The notes under the pieces were generated by a model that was not told where the DNA came from, did no database searches, and was given only the letters and a program-made list of their open reading frames with translations. The translations under genes and the position numbers were made by a program. A stretch of 64,000 nt of DNA from Peribacillus glennii. Its GTDB lineage: Bacteria; Bacillota; Bacilli; Bacillales; DSM-1321. The stretch is taken from NCBI RefSeq assembly GCF_003429105.1, contig NZ_QVTD01000003.1:434001-498000 (forward strand), in the 5' to 3' direction. Positions within the stretch are counted from its first letter, which is position 1. Each line of letters begins with the position of its first letter. Of the stretch, positions 1-8,913 are shown in pieces.

Positions 1-406
1 ATCAGGATGGTTTTCATTCCCAGCAATGCCATGAAAGAATTAATCTTTAGCAGGTAATCAATACCAGTTGGTCGAAATTAGACCGTTCACCTATAATGAT
101 AGTCAAACAATTGATATGGCGAGTTCATGGCTCCCCCCACATTCTTCCTTTTTTTTAGCTCGTAACCTTATTGTTAAGTATAGGTTACATTTCCTTTTTA
201 AACGCTCCCACAAATCTCTTCTATTACCTTCCTTTTATCTTTTCTTTCTCTTATTCCTATAACGCGATTAACCCCGTTCCTTATTTCAAGACGAGGTAAA
301 TAAAAGTTGTTTAATTTTAGATCGCAAAAACCAGCCGTTTTTTTAAGAACCATATCGGAACAGTCTAACTAAAGAATTCTTTAACCAATGCGCCCTGTAC
401 TTAAAA
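1..406. other. left-edge region without a supported gene
   Basis: No reading frame here has both a credible ribosome site and a recognisable product. A frame open from the left edge on the + strand stops at 57 after 18 codons and could be the tail of an off-window gene, but it is too short to identify. A 64-codon frame at 68-262 has low-complexity hydrophobic content and no Shine-Dalgarno sequence. Confidence 0.4.
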
Positions 407-447
407 CGAAAAAGTCGAGGCTATAGGAAAAGCCCACGACTTTTTCG
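407..447. terminator. bidirectional terminator downstream of the YhfK-like gene
   Basis: A perfect 11-bp inverted repeat (407-417 with 437-447) extends inward by a GGCT/AGCC pair, leaving an 8-nt loop. The outer arms are A-rich on one side and T-rich on the other, so it can work in both directions. It lies 100 bp past the stop of the leftward reductase gene. Confidence 0.6.
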
Positions 448-547
448 GAATAAAAAAGCGAATTTAAATGTACCACATAGCTTTTTTAATTGATTATAAA
501 GCTCTCCATCTACCCCATCGTGCAATGGAGCGCTAAAAAAATTCCTA

Positions 548-1192
548 TTAGACCTTTTGTAATGCATCAAAAATCGGAGTATCCCCAGACACAAGATCAA
601 ATGAACGTTTGAAGGTCCGTTCTTCATTTAAAGATGCCAAAATGGTTTTGGCCACATCTTCACGCGGAATGGAATATCGAAGCAAATTCTCTGCAATTGA
701 AATTTTCCCTGTACCTGGCTCGTTTAATAGCCCTCCCGGACGGATGATGGTATACGTTAACGTGCTTTGTTCAAGAATTTTATCTGCATAGTGCTTGGCT
801 ACATAATACGGTTTAATTTTTTCGTTCCAGTTTTCCCTATTATGCGCACCAAGGGCACTGACCATAATAAACCTTTTGATCCCCGTTTTTTCGGCAGCTT
901 CTACCGTTTTGGCAGCTCCATCCAGATCGATCAATAGCGTTTTGTCCGCTCCTGTATGCCCGCCGGATCCCGCGGTGAATACGATGGCATCACAGCCCTT
1001 TGCCCCTTCCGCAATCTCCCCGACGGTTCCTTCCAAATTGACTATGGAAGTTTCTATACCCAATGTTTGAAAAGACTCTGCTTGCTCTCGCTTTCTTACC
1101 ATTGCTCTCACTGAATGTTCATCGCTTTCAGATAACAAACGTATCAGGTGTTGTCCAATCTGGCCATTTGCACCAACTACGAATACTTTCAT
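548..1192 (-). CDS. NAD(P)-binding atypical short-chain reductase, YhfK-like
   Basis: This 214-residue protein starts with a Rossmann motif (VVGANGQIGQ, residues 5-14) and matches the NAD(P)H-binding atypical SDR family that includes B. subtilis YhfK. These are cytosolic nucleotide-sugar-epimerase-like proteins of mostly unknown substrate. A YxxxK-type element (YYVAK) lies in the middle and the C-terminal part (GDTPIFDAL) is typical of the family. I chose the ATG at 1192 because GAGGGAG sits just upstream; the upstream in-frame GTG at 1210 overlaps that site. Length is normal and the gene stands alone. Confidence 0.8.
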   Translation of the reverse strand: MKVFVVGANGQIGQHLIRLLSESDEHSVRAMVRKREQAESFQTLGIETSIVNLEGTVGEIAEGAKGCDAIVFTAGSGGHTGADKTLLIDLDGAAKTVEAAEKTGIKRFIMVSALGAHNRENWNEKIKPYYVAKHYADKILEQSTLTYTIIRPGGLLNEPGTGKISIAENLLRYSIPREDVAKTILASLNEERTFKRSFDLVSGDTPIFDALQKV

Positions 1193-1476
1193 ATGATCAA
1201 GCTCCCTCACATATTGATATATGTTTATTCTAAAATGTATTCCTCAAAAAACCAAATTGAGCGTACGCGGTTAAATTATTATGGCGCCATTCCTGCTTTA
1301 TTTATCAATTCAAGCATAAAATATTTTTTTAAAAATAGTTTTTCTTCGTATGAAAATTTTATAGACATATCGGTTATCTACCGCTTGTTCACTCTGTCAA
1401 GAATCCATTTACAGACATAAAAAAGGGACTTTACTCTTCAGGAATCAACCCGTTAACTTATATTTTTTAACCTGAG

Positions 1477-1728
1477 TCAATCATTCGGGTTTAGGATGGA
1501 CAGCACCTGATGGTCTTCCCATTTTCCGTTGGTCTTTACATTTTTCTTCGCCAGTCCTTCTTTATGGAAACCTGATTTTCCCAATACACATATCGATGCT
1601 AAATTATGGGGCATTACCCCGGCTCCTATCCTGTGTAATTTTAAAATATCGAATGCATAATCAACGATTAGATTAACAGCTTCCCAGACAATATCCACGC
1701 CATAATCCCTAAGCATATTACTGGTCAT
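1477..1728 (-). pseudogene. GNAT (RimJ-type) acetyltransferase, C-terminal fragment
   Basis: The 83-codon frame matches only the last half of a RimJ/RimL-type N-acetyltransferase: EAVNLIVDYAFDILKLHRI, then the acetyl-CoA loop region VMPHNLASICVLGKSGF, and the usual end KWEDHQVLSILNP. The N-terminal beta strands and the first part of the fold are missing, and the first dozen or so codons are unrelated to the family. I see no Shine-Dalgarno sequence before its ATG. Full-length family members are about 170-190 residues. It is best read as a 5'-deleted remnant. Confidence 0.75.
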
Positions 1729-1743
1729 CTTAAGTGTTCAAAT

Positions 1744-1769
1744 GTTTAAAATCATAGATATTTGGAAAA
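1744..1769 (+). promoter_or_regulatory. possible sigma-B promoter for the ChaB-like gene
   Basis: GTTTAA (1744-1749), a 14-nt spacer and GGAAAA (1764-1769) resemble the general-stress consensus GTTTAA-N12-15-GGGWAW with one departure in the -10. The start codon follows 27 nt after the -10. This is motif matching only. Confidence 0.35.
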
Positions 1770-1795
1770 AGAAAAGATAAAAAGGATGATGCGAC

Positions 1796-1996
1796 ATGCC
1801 TTATAATTCCTTAAATGAGCTTCCAGAGGCAGTAAAAGATCATTTACCCCATCACGCCCAAGAAATTTTTAAAGAAGCGTTTAATTCGGCCAGTGAGGAA
1901 TATAAGGAAGAAGAAACAGCATTTAAAGTAGCCTGGAGTGCCGTCAAAAAGAAATATAAAAAGGAAAGTGACGGCAAGTGGGTGGAAAAACACTAG
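1796..1996 (+). CDS. ChaB family protein
   Basis: This 66-residue cytosolic protein has the ChaB fold signature: LPEAVKDHLPHHAQEIFKEAFNSA followed by an acidic/aromatic helix and FKVAWSAVKKKY. ChaB was named as a regulator of the ChaA cation antiporter in E. coli, but its role in bacilli is unsettled. AAAGGATG precedes the ATG. It is a single gene with a strong terminator behind it and a possible general-stress promoter in front. Many short paralogues of this family occur in Bacillaceae. Confidence 0.85.
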   Translation: MPYNSLNELPEAVKDHLPHHAQEIFKEAFNSASEEYKEEETAFKVAWSAVKKKYKKESDGKWVEKH

Positions 1997-2037
1997 ATGC
2001 TGAAAGAGCCAAACGAAAAGACTTTATACGTAAATTG

Positions 2038-2066
2038 AAAGCAAGATCATGATGATCTTGCTTTTT
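2038..2066 (+). terminator. Rho-independent terminator of the ChaB-like gene
   Basis: AAAGCAAGATC pairs with GATCTTGCTTT (2038-2048 with 2054-2064), loop ATGAT, followed by further T residues. Confidence 0.85.
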
Positions 2067-2365
2067 ATCACCTTATTTAGTTTACATAAAATATTTATAT
2101 GATATAAAAAGTCGAAAATGAGTATTCACCCAAACATAATTAACCGAACTAATTAAGAGTTAACAATTTTTCTTTTAATGATAACTTATTTTTACTTTTA
2201 TGTTATTAAGACTAAGAAGGTTGATGCGTAGCATTGTAAAAGCAAAATAATACCCTCCTATAAATAGAAAAGACTTCGAATTGCTGACAGTTTATGCATG
2301 TTCTTACCTGTACCTACACATGTTTAATTTTTTCATATGTGTAAACCCTTCCTTTCGCGTAAAAT
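2067..2365. other. AT-rich intergenic region
   Basis: About 300 bp between a terminator and the end of the acyltransferase gene. Only very short frames (under 20 codons) follow possible ribosome sites here; I see no feature I can support. Confidence 0.4.
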
Positions 2366-3406
2366 TCAACTAACTGGTTTAGACAGCCTTCGTCCCCTTA
2401 TTCGTCTTTTTACATATTGAAGTAAATCATAAGCCGCATACGAGATCGAAAAAATAACGAATGTTTTAAATAGCTTTAGCAATAAATTATCAGCTATTTC
2501 ATCCTTATTTAACTCCGATAAAATCATATCAAAGATATCTATGAAAAAGACATGAACAATATAGATCCCTACAGCTCTGGCACCTATTTTAGCGGTGAAC
2601 AGCCCCTCTCCCAAAGATGGATTATTTAATGCAAATAAAAAAAGAAAGAAGGTTAAAAATATGGTAGAAAGAAAGTATTCTCCATGCCTTCCTGATAATA
2701 TTTTTTCTAATATGTATCCTTCTGCCGCTTGAATGTTAAAGAAGAAAACAATTAATGATAAGTATGTTTTTGCGGTAAATAGCCTTGCCTTTTTAAAGGT
2801 TTTATCAAAAGCAAAGCAGCTGCCCAAACTCGTATAAAAAAGACCAAAAAATAATGCATCACGAGTGATATATGGAAAATCAAAAAAGACTGAATACGAC
2901 TGGCCACAAAGACCTATCAAGTGTAAAACTAGGCTCACAATTAAAAGAAACTTAACTTTTTGAAGTTTAAAAAATGCGAAAAGAATGATAACACTCCAAA
3001 TTAGCGCGCTTAAGAACCACAGCTGATATCCGCTGGTTCCGCTTCCATAATACGTCAGGTCCAAAAATGAAAAATGATTCCAGTATTGTTCCATTGCCTT
3101 TTCTAGATCAGCAGATTCTTTATACACATTAAGAAAATCAAAAATGATATAAAAAAAAAGCCAGGATACATACAGTTTTATCATTTTCACAAGATATTTA
3201 TTAAAATAATCAAGCGAATCCCCTGTATATATGATTTTTTTACCAAACAAATAGCCAGATGCAGTAAAAAAGAAGGGAACGGCAAATCTTGAAAAGTTGT
3301 CGAGAACAAATAATCCTATATGGTGATCCCTTGGGAATACATGAATGACTACCACAGCAAATATGGCAAAAAATTTAATAAAATCAATCGTGGTGTTTCT
3401 CTCCAT
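2366..3406 (-). CDS. acyltransferase-3 family integral membrane protein
   Basis: This 346-residue protein begins with the family hallmark RNTTIDFIKFFAIFAVVVIHVF, where the histidine of the IHV element is the residue thought to be essential in acyltransferase-3 enzymes. It continues with RFAVPFFFTASGYLFGK and about ten hydrophobic helices. Relatives O-acylate sugars or cell-wall polymers at the cytoplasmic membrane. It has no C-terminal SGNH domain, so it resembles stand-alone acyltransferases rather than OatA. No sugar or wall genes adjoin it, so the acceptor cannot be inferred. The basic tail (RRIRGRRL) faces the cytosol. Confidence 0.85.
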   Translation of the reverse strand: MERNTTIDFIKFFAIFAVVVIHVFPRDHHIGLFVLDNFSRFAVPFFFTASGYLFGKKIIYTGDSLDYFNKYLVKMIKLYVSWLFFYIIFDFLNVYKESADLEKAMEQYWNHFSFLDLTYYGSGTSGYQLWFLSALIWSVIILFAFFKLQKVKFLLIVSLVLHLIGLCGQSYSVFFDFPYITRDALFFGLFYTSLGSCFAFDKTFKKARLFTAKTYLSLIVFFFNIQAAEGYILEKILSGRHGEYFLSTIFLTFFLFLFALNNPSLGEGLFTAKIGARAVGIYIVHVFFIDIFDMILSELNKDEIADNLLLKLFKTFVIFSISYAAYDLLQYVKRRIRGRRLSKPVS

Positions 3407-3820
3407 TTTTCCGCTCCTTCAAAACACTTTTGCGTTCCTTGTAATTGCCCATATTATTTGCAACAACAAGAATTTTATTTTATTTTTTTATTCCAATGTT
3501 CCACAGAAAAATTATTTCCAGGAAATTTCACAAAATGCCGACCATTTGATAAATCACCTATTGCGTGAAGATGGGTCCAATTGTGATCACGGGGGCTGTG
3601 TCCTGTATCGTACGAAAAACACTACCACCATTGAAGGTTAAAAAGCCGCGTACCTGATCATAGGCATGCGGTTTATTTGTTTATTCAGTAGGATCTGCGG
3701 TCAATTCCTTCACAAAATAGATCATTAGCTCCGCTAATACGTTTACAAAAGAAAGGAAATAGTTTTTAGTTGATACATTTCAGGAACCAAGGTAAGGTAA
3801 AAAAGAATAGGAGATTAGGA
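3407..3820. other. intergenic region between divergent genes
   Basis: It must hold the promoters of the leftward acyltransferase and the rightward lipoprotein. An imperfect hairpin with A/T flanks lies near 3639-3675 (AAGCCGC paired with GCGGTTT), but no gene clearly needs it. Frames reading into the acyltransferase gene are antisense shadows. Confidence 0.35.
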
Positions 3821-4135
3821 ATGAGTAGAAAATTATACGTATTTATAGTAACTTCTTTATTGATCTTTATTTTAGCTGCCTGTAATAAAAATGAATTAAA
3901 TGGAAATTCATCTGCAGAACATTGGAATTCTTTGGATAGAAACCAAAAACATATACAGGTTGCAACCGAATTGGAAGAGTTAAGAAGCAGTGGATTTACC
4001 ATTATCGTTGAGGAGTATTATTTCATTGATCAATTAGATGCATACTATAACGATAATCCATCGGGCAATTTATCCATCCACAAAGCTATAAGGAAAATTG
4101 GAAATTCTACTGGTACAATCCAGGTATCAAACTAA
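3821..4135 (+). CDS. small putative lipoprotein
   Basis: The 104-residue product has a short basic N-terminus, a hydrophobic stretch and the lipobox LAAC (Cys 19), so it should be lipidated and anchored on the outer face of the membrane. The mature part is small, without a domain I recognise. AGGAG at 3809-3813 fixes the ATG at 3821; an upstream in-frame start at 3770 would destroy the signal peptide. It stands alone. Function unknown. Confidence 0.7.
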   Translation: MSRKLYVFIVTSLLIFILAACNKNELNGNSSAEHWNSLDRNQKHIQVATELEELRSSGFTIIVEEYYFIDQLDAYYNDNPSGNLSIHKAIRKIGNSTGTIQVSN

Positions 4136-4491
4136 TAATTTGATGATCGTATTTCTTACATACCTTCCCTCATAATAGTTTGATCCCTATTTCTTTATGT
4201 GTCTTGCTATATAGGTTGTGGTAGGTGGTCTAATTTCGCACATTATTACTGCACGCACCCCGCTAATAGACATTTATTGCCCCGATCCACGAGGCAGTAT
4301 CAAGCAAAGCTCGGAATGATGGTATGTAAACATGGTTATTAAGCGAAACTGGATTTAGAATCATCACATATCTTTTATTAAACTTGTTAATAGGTTCAAA
4401 CTCCAGCCCTTAGTATAATTCAAATGAAAAATCGGATTAAAGTTTGGTAAAAAGGACTTTGATGGAACGTACACACCAAGGAGATAATCAC
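4136..4491. other. intergenic region
   Basis: No terminator with a convincing T-tract and no additional gene is visible. It should contain the promoter for the YcsI-like gene. Confidence 0.35.
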
Positions 4492-5277
4492 ATGGATAAA
4501 AATATCGAACTTTCTGAACTACGCAAACTTTTAAGAAAGAACGAATTTACCGGTCCTACCGCGGGATTTGCCCATGGGCATACCCAGGCAAATCTCGTCA
4601 TACTGCCTAAGGACTTGGCCTATGACTTCTTGCTCTTCTGCCACCGAAATCCGAAACCATGCCCGCTGATTGAAGTGACGGATGTTGGTTCCCCGGTTCC
4701 AAGGCTGACAGCGCCGAATTCAGATTTGCGCTATGAAGTGCCTAAGTATTTTATTTATAAAAAAGGCGAGCTTGTCAGGGAAGTTAATGATATTGAAACT
4801 TACTGGAGAAATGATTTAGTATCCTTTTTAATCGGATGCAGCTTCACGTTTGAATTTCCCCTTGTTGAAAACGGGCTGGAGATTCGCCATATTGCAGAAA
4901 ACAGGAATGTTCCGATGTATATCACAAACATTCCTTGTGAACCGGCAGGCGTGTTTCACGGAAATTTGGTAGTCAGCATGCGTCCCTTTTCAGCCACCGA
5001 TGCTATAAGGGCAGTTCAAATTACCTCAAGATTCCCATCTGTACACGGTGCGCCAATTCACATCGGCAATCCTGAACAGATCGGGATCCAAAATATTTCT
5101 AAGCCGGACTTTGGGGATCCGGTAACAATCAAGGACGGCGAGGTCCCTGTATTTTGGGCTTGCGGAGTAACGCCCCAATCGGTCGCGATGTCCAGCAAAC
5201 CGGAATTAATGATTACCCACGCTCCCGGTCACATGTTTATAACCGATACGAAAGATAGCAGCTACTCCATATTATAA
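4492..5277 (+). CDS. ycsI: putative hydro-lyase of the YcsI/DUF1445 family
   Basis: The 261-residue protein carries the family landmarks: FTGPTAGFAHGHTQANLVILP near the start, PCPLIEVTDVG, SFLIGCSFTFEFPL in the middle, and PVFWACGVTPQSV near the end. Members are annotated as putative hydro-lyases and related to D-glutamate cyclase. In B. subtilis ycsI lies with the 5-oxoprolinase genes; here it stands alone, so that link is lost. AAGGAGAT just before ATG 4492 decides the start over the upstream ATG. It is followed by a palindromic repeat that may terminate it. Confidence 0.85.
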   Translation: MDKNIELSELRKLLRKNEFTGPTAGFAHGHTQANLVILPKDLAYDFLLFCHRNPKPCPLIEVTDVGSPVPRLTAPNSDLRYEVPKYFIYKKGELVREVNDIETYWRNDLVSFLIGCSFTFEFPLVENGLEIRHIAENRNVPMYITNIPCEPAGVFHGNLVVSMRPFSATDAIRAVQITSRFPSVHGAPIHIGNPEQIGIQNISKPDFGDPVTIKDGEVPVFWACGVTPQSVAMSSKPELMITHAPGHMFITDTKDSSYSIL

Positions 5278-5286
5278 AGTTATAAC

Positions 5287-5338
5287 GGGGTCAGTCCCCC
5301 ACTGCGTTACTGCTTTAACGCGCCGGGGGACTGACCCC
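5287..5338. repeat. palindromic intergenic repeat, copy 1
   Basis: GGGGTCAGTCCCCC (5287-5300) is inverted at 5325-5338, and an inner GCGTTA/TAACGC pair (5304-5309 with 5316-5321) extends the cruciform. It sits 9 bp after a stop codon. A second copy with the same arms lies at 6743-6794. Confidence 0.9.
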
Positions 5339-5347
5339 CTATCATGA

Positions 5348-5896
5348 TCATTTACTCTGAAATTCAATCAATATATTAGCAACAAAGTAATTGAAGTTGT
5401 TGTAGAAATATCTATAGTTTATAAACACTATAACAAATAGGACGAAAAGAATGATCAATAAAACCAGTATGGCCGTAGAATATTGAATGGCATAAGCAAG
5501 AAAAATGACTGTTGTGAGGGCCATTGCCAAACTTGTAAATAGGGCGCGTAACGCATGCAAATTTCCCAGCCTATAGCTGTAAATTCTTTGAATTTCCCCA
5601 CCTCGATGGTTTTTTATGATGATTTTATCGATTTCATACTCACTCCTAAAATACTTTGCCTGCTGTGTCCATATAATAAAACCAAGGCCTATGCTGACTT
5701 GATGGATCAAATGCCCAAGGATAATCCCCGCAAGTATGAATATGGTGGCTGACGCTACAATTGTTGAAACTTCATAACTGAATATAAAGGCAGAGGCTGC
5801 CTTCAGGTCTTTTACTGTAAAATACGCTAATATTGCCGATAGATAAACCCACCCGGCAATTCCCCATCTAATCCAATGTTTCGCCTCAAAATTCAC
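5348..5896 (-). CDS. membrane protein of unknown function
   Basis: The 182-residue product has four hydrophobic segments: WVYLSAILAYF, VASATIFILAGIILGHL, a pair around AMALTTVIFLAYAIQ, and AILVLLIILFVLFVIVFI. A charged cytosolic-type stretch (WTQQAKYFRSEYEIDKIIIKN) lies between the second and third. I do not recognise a family. The start is the GTG at 5896, placed 8 nt after AGGAGGTGAT; the ATG at 5929 lies upstream of that ribosome site. It converges on the YcsI-like gene across the palindromic repeat. Confidence 0.65.
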   Translation of the reverse strand: MNFEAKHWIRWGIAGWVYLSAILAYFTVKDLKAASAFIFSYEVSTIVASATIFILAGIILGHLIHQVSIGLGFIIWTQQAKYFRSEYEIDKIIIKNHRGGEIQRIYSYRLGNLHALRALFTSLAMALTTVIFLAYAIQYSTAILVLLIILFVLFVIVFINYRYFYNNFNYFVANILIEFQSK

Positions 5897-6290
5897 TAGT
5901 ATATCACCTCCTATATACTTATGTACCATTGTACAATAAATTAATATATTCTTTGCAAATGAGTTTGCCAGAATGTCTCTTTTTATTTTCTATTAGAATC
6001 TCACTCTTTTTTGACCGTACTATGTACAAAGGACTTACTTTTTTTAAGCGAAGAAAAACGCCTGCCAAATTGATAGACGTTTCATGAATGCAATTATTAT
6101 TAAAAATATGTTTACCTAGCGCTTAGGGAGTGTACCCCCTATACACAATTTTATATTCGTTGCATATACTTTATTGGTACTTTCTACAGGGCGGCAACTT
6201 CTTTTCCATCATTCATACAGTAGTTTGGTAATTGACTGGAAGTAAATTAAATACCCTTTCTGACAGAATTCATTTAAGGAGAGATCCATT
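5897..6290. other. intergenic region between divergent genes
   Basis: Contains the ribosome site of the TTG-started gene (AAGGAG near 6278) and presumably both divergent promoters. No other supported feature. Confidence 0.35.
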
Positions 6291-6740
6291 TTGGAACCTG
6301 TTCGGCAAACCCAAGTAAGCATTCCATCCCCATCAAGGTGGGGAATCCACGCTGCTGTAGGCGGCAGACCGGTCGTTTATGGCACCTTAAACATCAATTC
6401 CGTGTCAGGCAACAGGGTTACCGGGACTATCAATTTTCGTGGAAGACCTATTCCAATCAATGGACATTGGAATCCAGGCACGAGACAAATACAGTTTGAG
6501 TCACCGTATGCTGTGTATTCCGGGAATCTGACTATATTTGACGACCCATCAATAAGAGTTCGCCATTTCCTTTTCAGGGGACGGCTGAGGATGAAACCCC
6601 CATCACTGCAAGCAGGCCAGTTTGGAACTTGGGTGGCTACTACTGAGTCAGCTCTTACTGGACCTCCCGTTGGCAGCCAGGGTCTGCCACCTGCCGGGGC
6701 GTTTTTGACCTCTGAAATTCTTTATGGGACTCCGGAATAA
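6291..6740 (+). CDS. conserved-looking hypothetical, beta-rich
   Basis: The 149-residue protein starts at TTG 6291 behind TTAAGGAGAGATCC. It is rich in Gly, Pro and beta-forming residues with no signal peptide or membrane segment. The middle (VTGTINFRGRPIPINGHWNP, then FESPYAVYSGNLTIFDD) looks like a small beta-barrel of alternating strands. The C-terminus is Pro/Gly-rich. I do not recognise a family. Its codon use is ordinary for the window, and copy 2 of the palindromic repeat begins 2 bp after the stop. Confidence 0.6.
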   Translation: MEPVRQTQVSIPSPSRWGIHAAVGGRPVVYGTLNINSVSGNRVTGTINFRGRPIPINGHWNPGTRQIQFESPYAVYSGNLTIFDDPSIRVRHFLFRGRLRMKPPSLQAGQFGTWVATTESALTGPPVGSQGLPPAGAFLTSEILYGTPE

Positions 6741-6742
6741 CC

Positions 6743-6794
6743 GGGGTCAGTCCCCCAAAGACGATATCGCTGTCAAGCGCTTGGGGGACTGACC
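6743..6794. repeat. palindromic intergenic repeat, copy 2
   Basis: GGTCAGTCCCCCAA (6745-6758) is inverted at 6781-6794. The arms match copy 1 at 5287-5338 but the central loop differs completely, which fits a mobile or selected hairpin rather than a simple duplication. Confidence 0.9.
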
Positions 6795-6901
6795 GCTTCC
6801 TTATTGGCAATCCCAACAAGTAAATATACGATTTCTTCGTTAGTTTCTAAAACCATGATTCTCAAAGGTTTATAGGCTTAAAACCTGGAGATCGTTGAAA
6901 T

Positions 6902-8626
6902 TTATTGTAGTTTAAATTTACGGATTAAATCATTTAAGCCCTGAGACATCTGATTTAATTCCTGTATGGAGGAGGCAATGTCAGCAACTAACACTTCCTG
7001 CTCTTCGGTTGCATTTACCACCTTTTCAGTATTGCCTTCTGTTTTCCTGGCAATCTGAGTTGTTTGCTCAATAGCATTTGTAACTTCCTTCGACGAATTG
7101 AAAACCTGTTCTGAGGTTGCTGACACTTCTTGTATCTCTGAAACTACTTGTTTTATTGAAAACAGGATTGTCTCAAATGACCGGCCCGTTCCTTCAGAAA
7201 TCCTGATGCCCTCCCCAGTTGCTGAGACAGCTTTATCCATTGATTCAACAGTAAGCTGAGTATCCTGATTTATATGGTGAATTAATTCAGCTATGTGGTT
7301 CGCAGAGTTTTCAGACTGCTCCGCGAGTTTTTTTACTTCATCCGCAACTACTGCAAACCCCTTTCCGGTCTCGCCTGCCCTCGAAGCTTCAATAGCAGCA
7401 TTTAAAGCAAGTAAATTCGTTTGGGAAGAAATATCCTTGATGACCTGAATGATTTCATGAATTTCTTCTGATCTTGATTCGAGCGTTTTAATGAAGCTTG
7501 AAGCCTCGCCCACTGTAGTATTTATTGCCTCCATTTGTTGTATGAAATTTTGGACTAGCTGAAATCCCTCATTTGCGCCATTTAACAATCCTTCTGCCAG
7601 CTTTGAAACATTCAAGGAGGAAAAGGCAATTTGCTGAATGCCACCCGTCACTTCTCCAATGGATGTTGCACATATTTCAGTACTTTCAAACTGTAATTCA
7701 GTCCCTCCAGCAATCTCTTGTATGGAGGCAGTTATTTGGTTGCTTGCGACACGCGCCTCTTCCGAATTGACCAATAACTGATTTGAGGATTGATTGAGCC
7801 TAAGTGTATTATTGTTAATTCCATCGATAATATCCCTTAAGTCATGGATCATATTTTGAAAAGAAACAGATAAGAGACCGATTTCGTCTTTGCGATTTGT
7901 ATCAATTTGTGTGGAAAGATCCCCTTTCCCAACTAATTCAACCTGTTTGGCCAGCCGTTTTAGCGGATTTATTAAAAATCTTGAAAAGAAGTATGTAATT
8001 AATAAACTCACAATTAATATGATGGCAGTCGTTAAGATAACATTTTGCTTGCTATGTTCCATTTGAGTATGGACTTGTTCAGCATTAAAATCGGCGCCCA
8101 CAATCCCTATTACTTCTCCAGAAGAATTCTTTATTGGCACATATGCGGAGATTAAAGCTCCGTATTCATCAACACTCATTTCCCCCACTTGGGTCTTTCC
8201 TGATTCAAAAGCTTTGATTAAGCTTGAATACATTTGAGCTTCTTCTTCGATCTCACCTAACTTGGAGGCATCCTTATCATGAATGGGCATACCATCTACC
8301 AAATAATAATATTCATACCCCTCTCCCTTTTTACTTCTACCCATGGTATAGAGATATTCCAAACCATTTCTTTCTCTTAGATCATTCAATTCATGTCGCA
8401 ACTGGTAGTAATATTTTGTTTCCCCTGATTCTATTTTGATTTCTCCATACTTATCAACCTCTATTATTTTTACAGCTTGTTCAGTAATCGTTTTAGCTTG
8501 ATTGCTGACTGTATCAATGACTAAATTGGAATAGGACCGATAATTCAAAAAGCTGATTATTACGCAAGAAACCAGGATTACGAATGAAAATATAAGGATC
8601 ATTCTGGTTTGAAGACTTCTTCCCAT
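6902..8626 (-). CDS. methyl-accepting chemotaxis protein, single-Cache type
   Basis: This 574-residue chemoreceptor has a first membrane helix at about 8-28, an extracellular Cache-like sensor at about 40-190 ([43 protein letters not shown]), a second helix at about 198-218, a HAMP domain and a long coiled-coil signalling domain. The hairpin tip is intact ([22 protein letters not shown], then [16 protein letters not shown]), so it should bind CheA/CheW. No C-terminal CheR-docking pentapeptide is present. Ligand unknown. It is monocistronic. Confidence 0.93.
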   Translation of the reverse strand: MGRSLQTRMILIFSFVILVSCVIISFLNYRSYSNLVIDTVSNQAKTITEQAVKIIEVDKYGEIKIESGETKYYYQLRHELNDLRERNGLEYLYTMGRSKKGEGYEYYYLVDGMPIHDKDASKLGEIEEEAQMYSSLIKAFESGKTQVGEMSVDEYGALISAYVPIKNSSGEVIGIVGADFNAEQVHTQMEHSKQNVILTTAIILIVSLLITYFFSRFLINPLKRLAKQVELVGKGDLSTQIDTNRKDEIGLLSVSFQNMIHDLRDIIDGINNNTLRLNQSSNQLLVNSEEARVASNQITASIQEIAGGTELQFESTEICATSIGEVTGGIQQIAFSSLNVSKLAEGLLNGANEGFQLVQNFIQQMEAINTTVGEASSFIKTLESRSEEIHEIIQVIKDISSQTNLLALNAAIEASRAGETGKGFAVVADEVKKLAEQSENSANHIAELIHHINQDTQLTVESMDKAVSATGEGIRISEGTGRSFETILFSIKQVVSEIQEVSATSEQVFNSSKEVTNAIEQTTQIARKTEGNTEKVVNATEEQEVLVADIASSIQELNQMSQGLNDLIRKFKLQ

Positions 8627-8849
8627 AGTTGGTGCCTCCGTTCATCTACATAAAAAACAATCTCAGATTCATAGAATAATGGTAAATAATACCTATATCT
8701 ATTTTACTATATACGGAGCAAAAAACAATATTAATATCAATTTCCTTTATATCGTCAATAAGATATGCTTGGTGCGGTGGCGAGTCTATGTGATAAATCT
8801 TTAGGTAGCCATCACTGAAGGGAAAGAGACTGTCATTTTATTAAAAAAA

Positions 8850-8880
8850 TAAAACGGCCTTTCCCCTGGAAAAGGCCGTA
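8850..8880 (-). terminator. terminator of the RsbR-like gene
   Basis: ACGGCCTTTCC pairs with GGAAAAGGCCGT (about 8854-8864 with 8868-8879); read leftward it is followed by TTTTATTTTTTT. Confidence 0.85.
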
Positions 8881-8913
8881 CCCTCAGAAATAAAAAGTTC
8901 TTATTTTTTCCAA

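Noticed and set aside
3639..3675. Hairpin AAGCCGC...GCGGTTT as a terminator
   Set aside because: Stem is imperfect in the middle and no gene ends near it in either direction.
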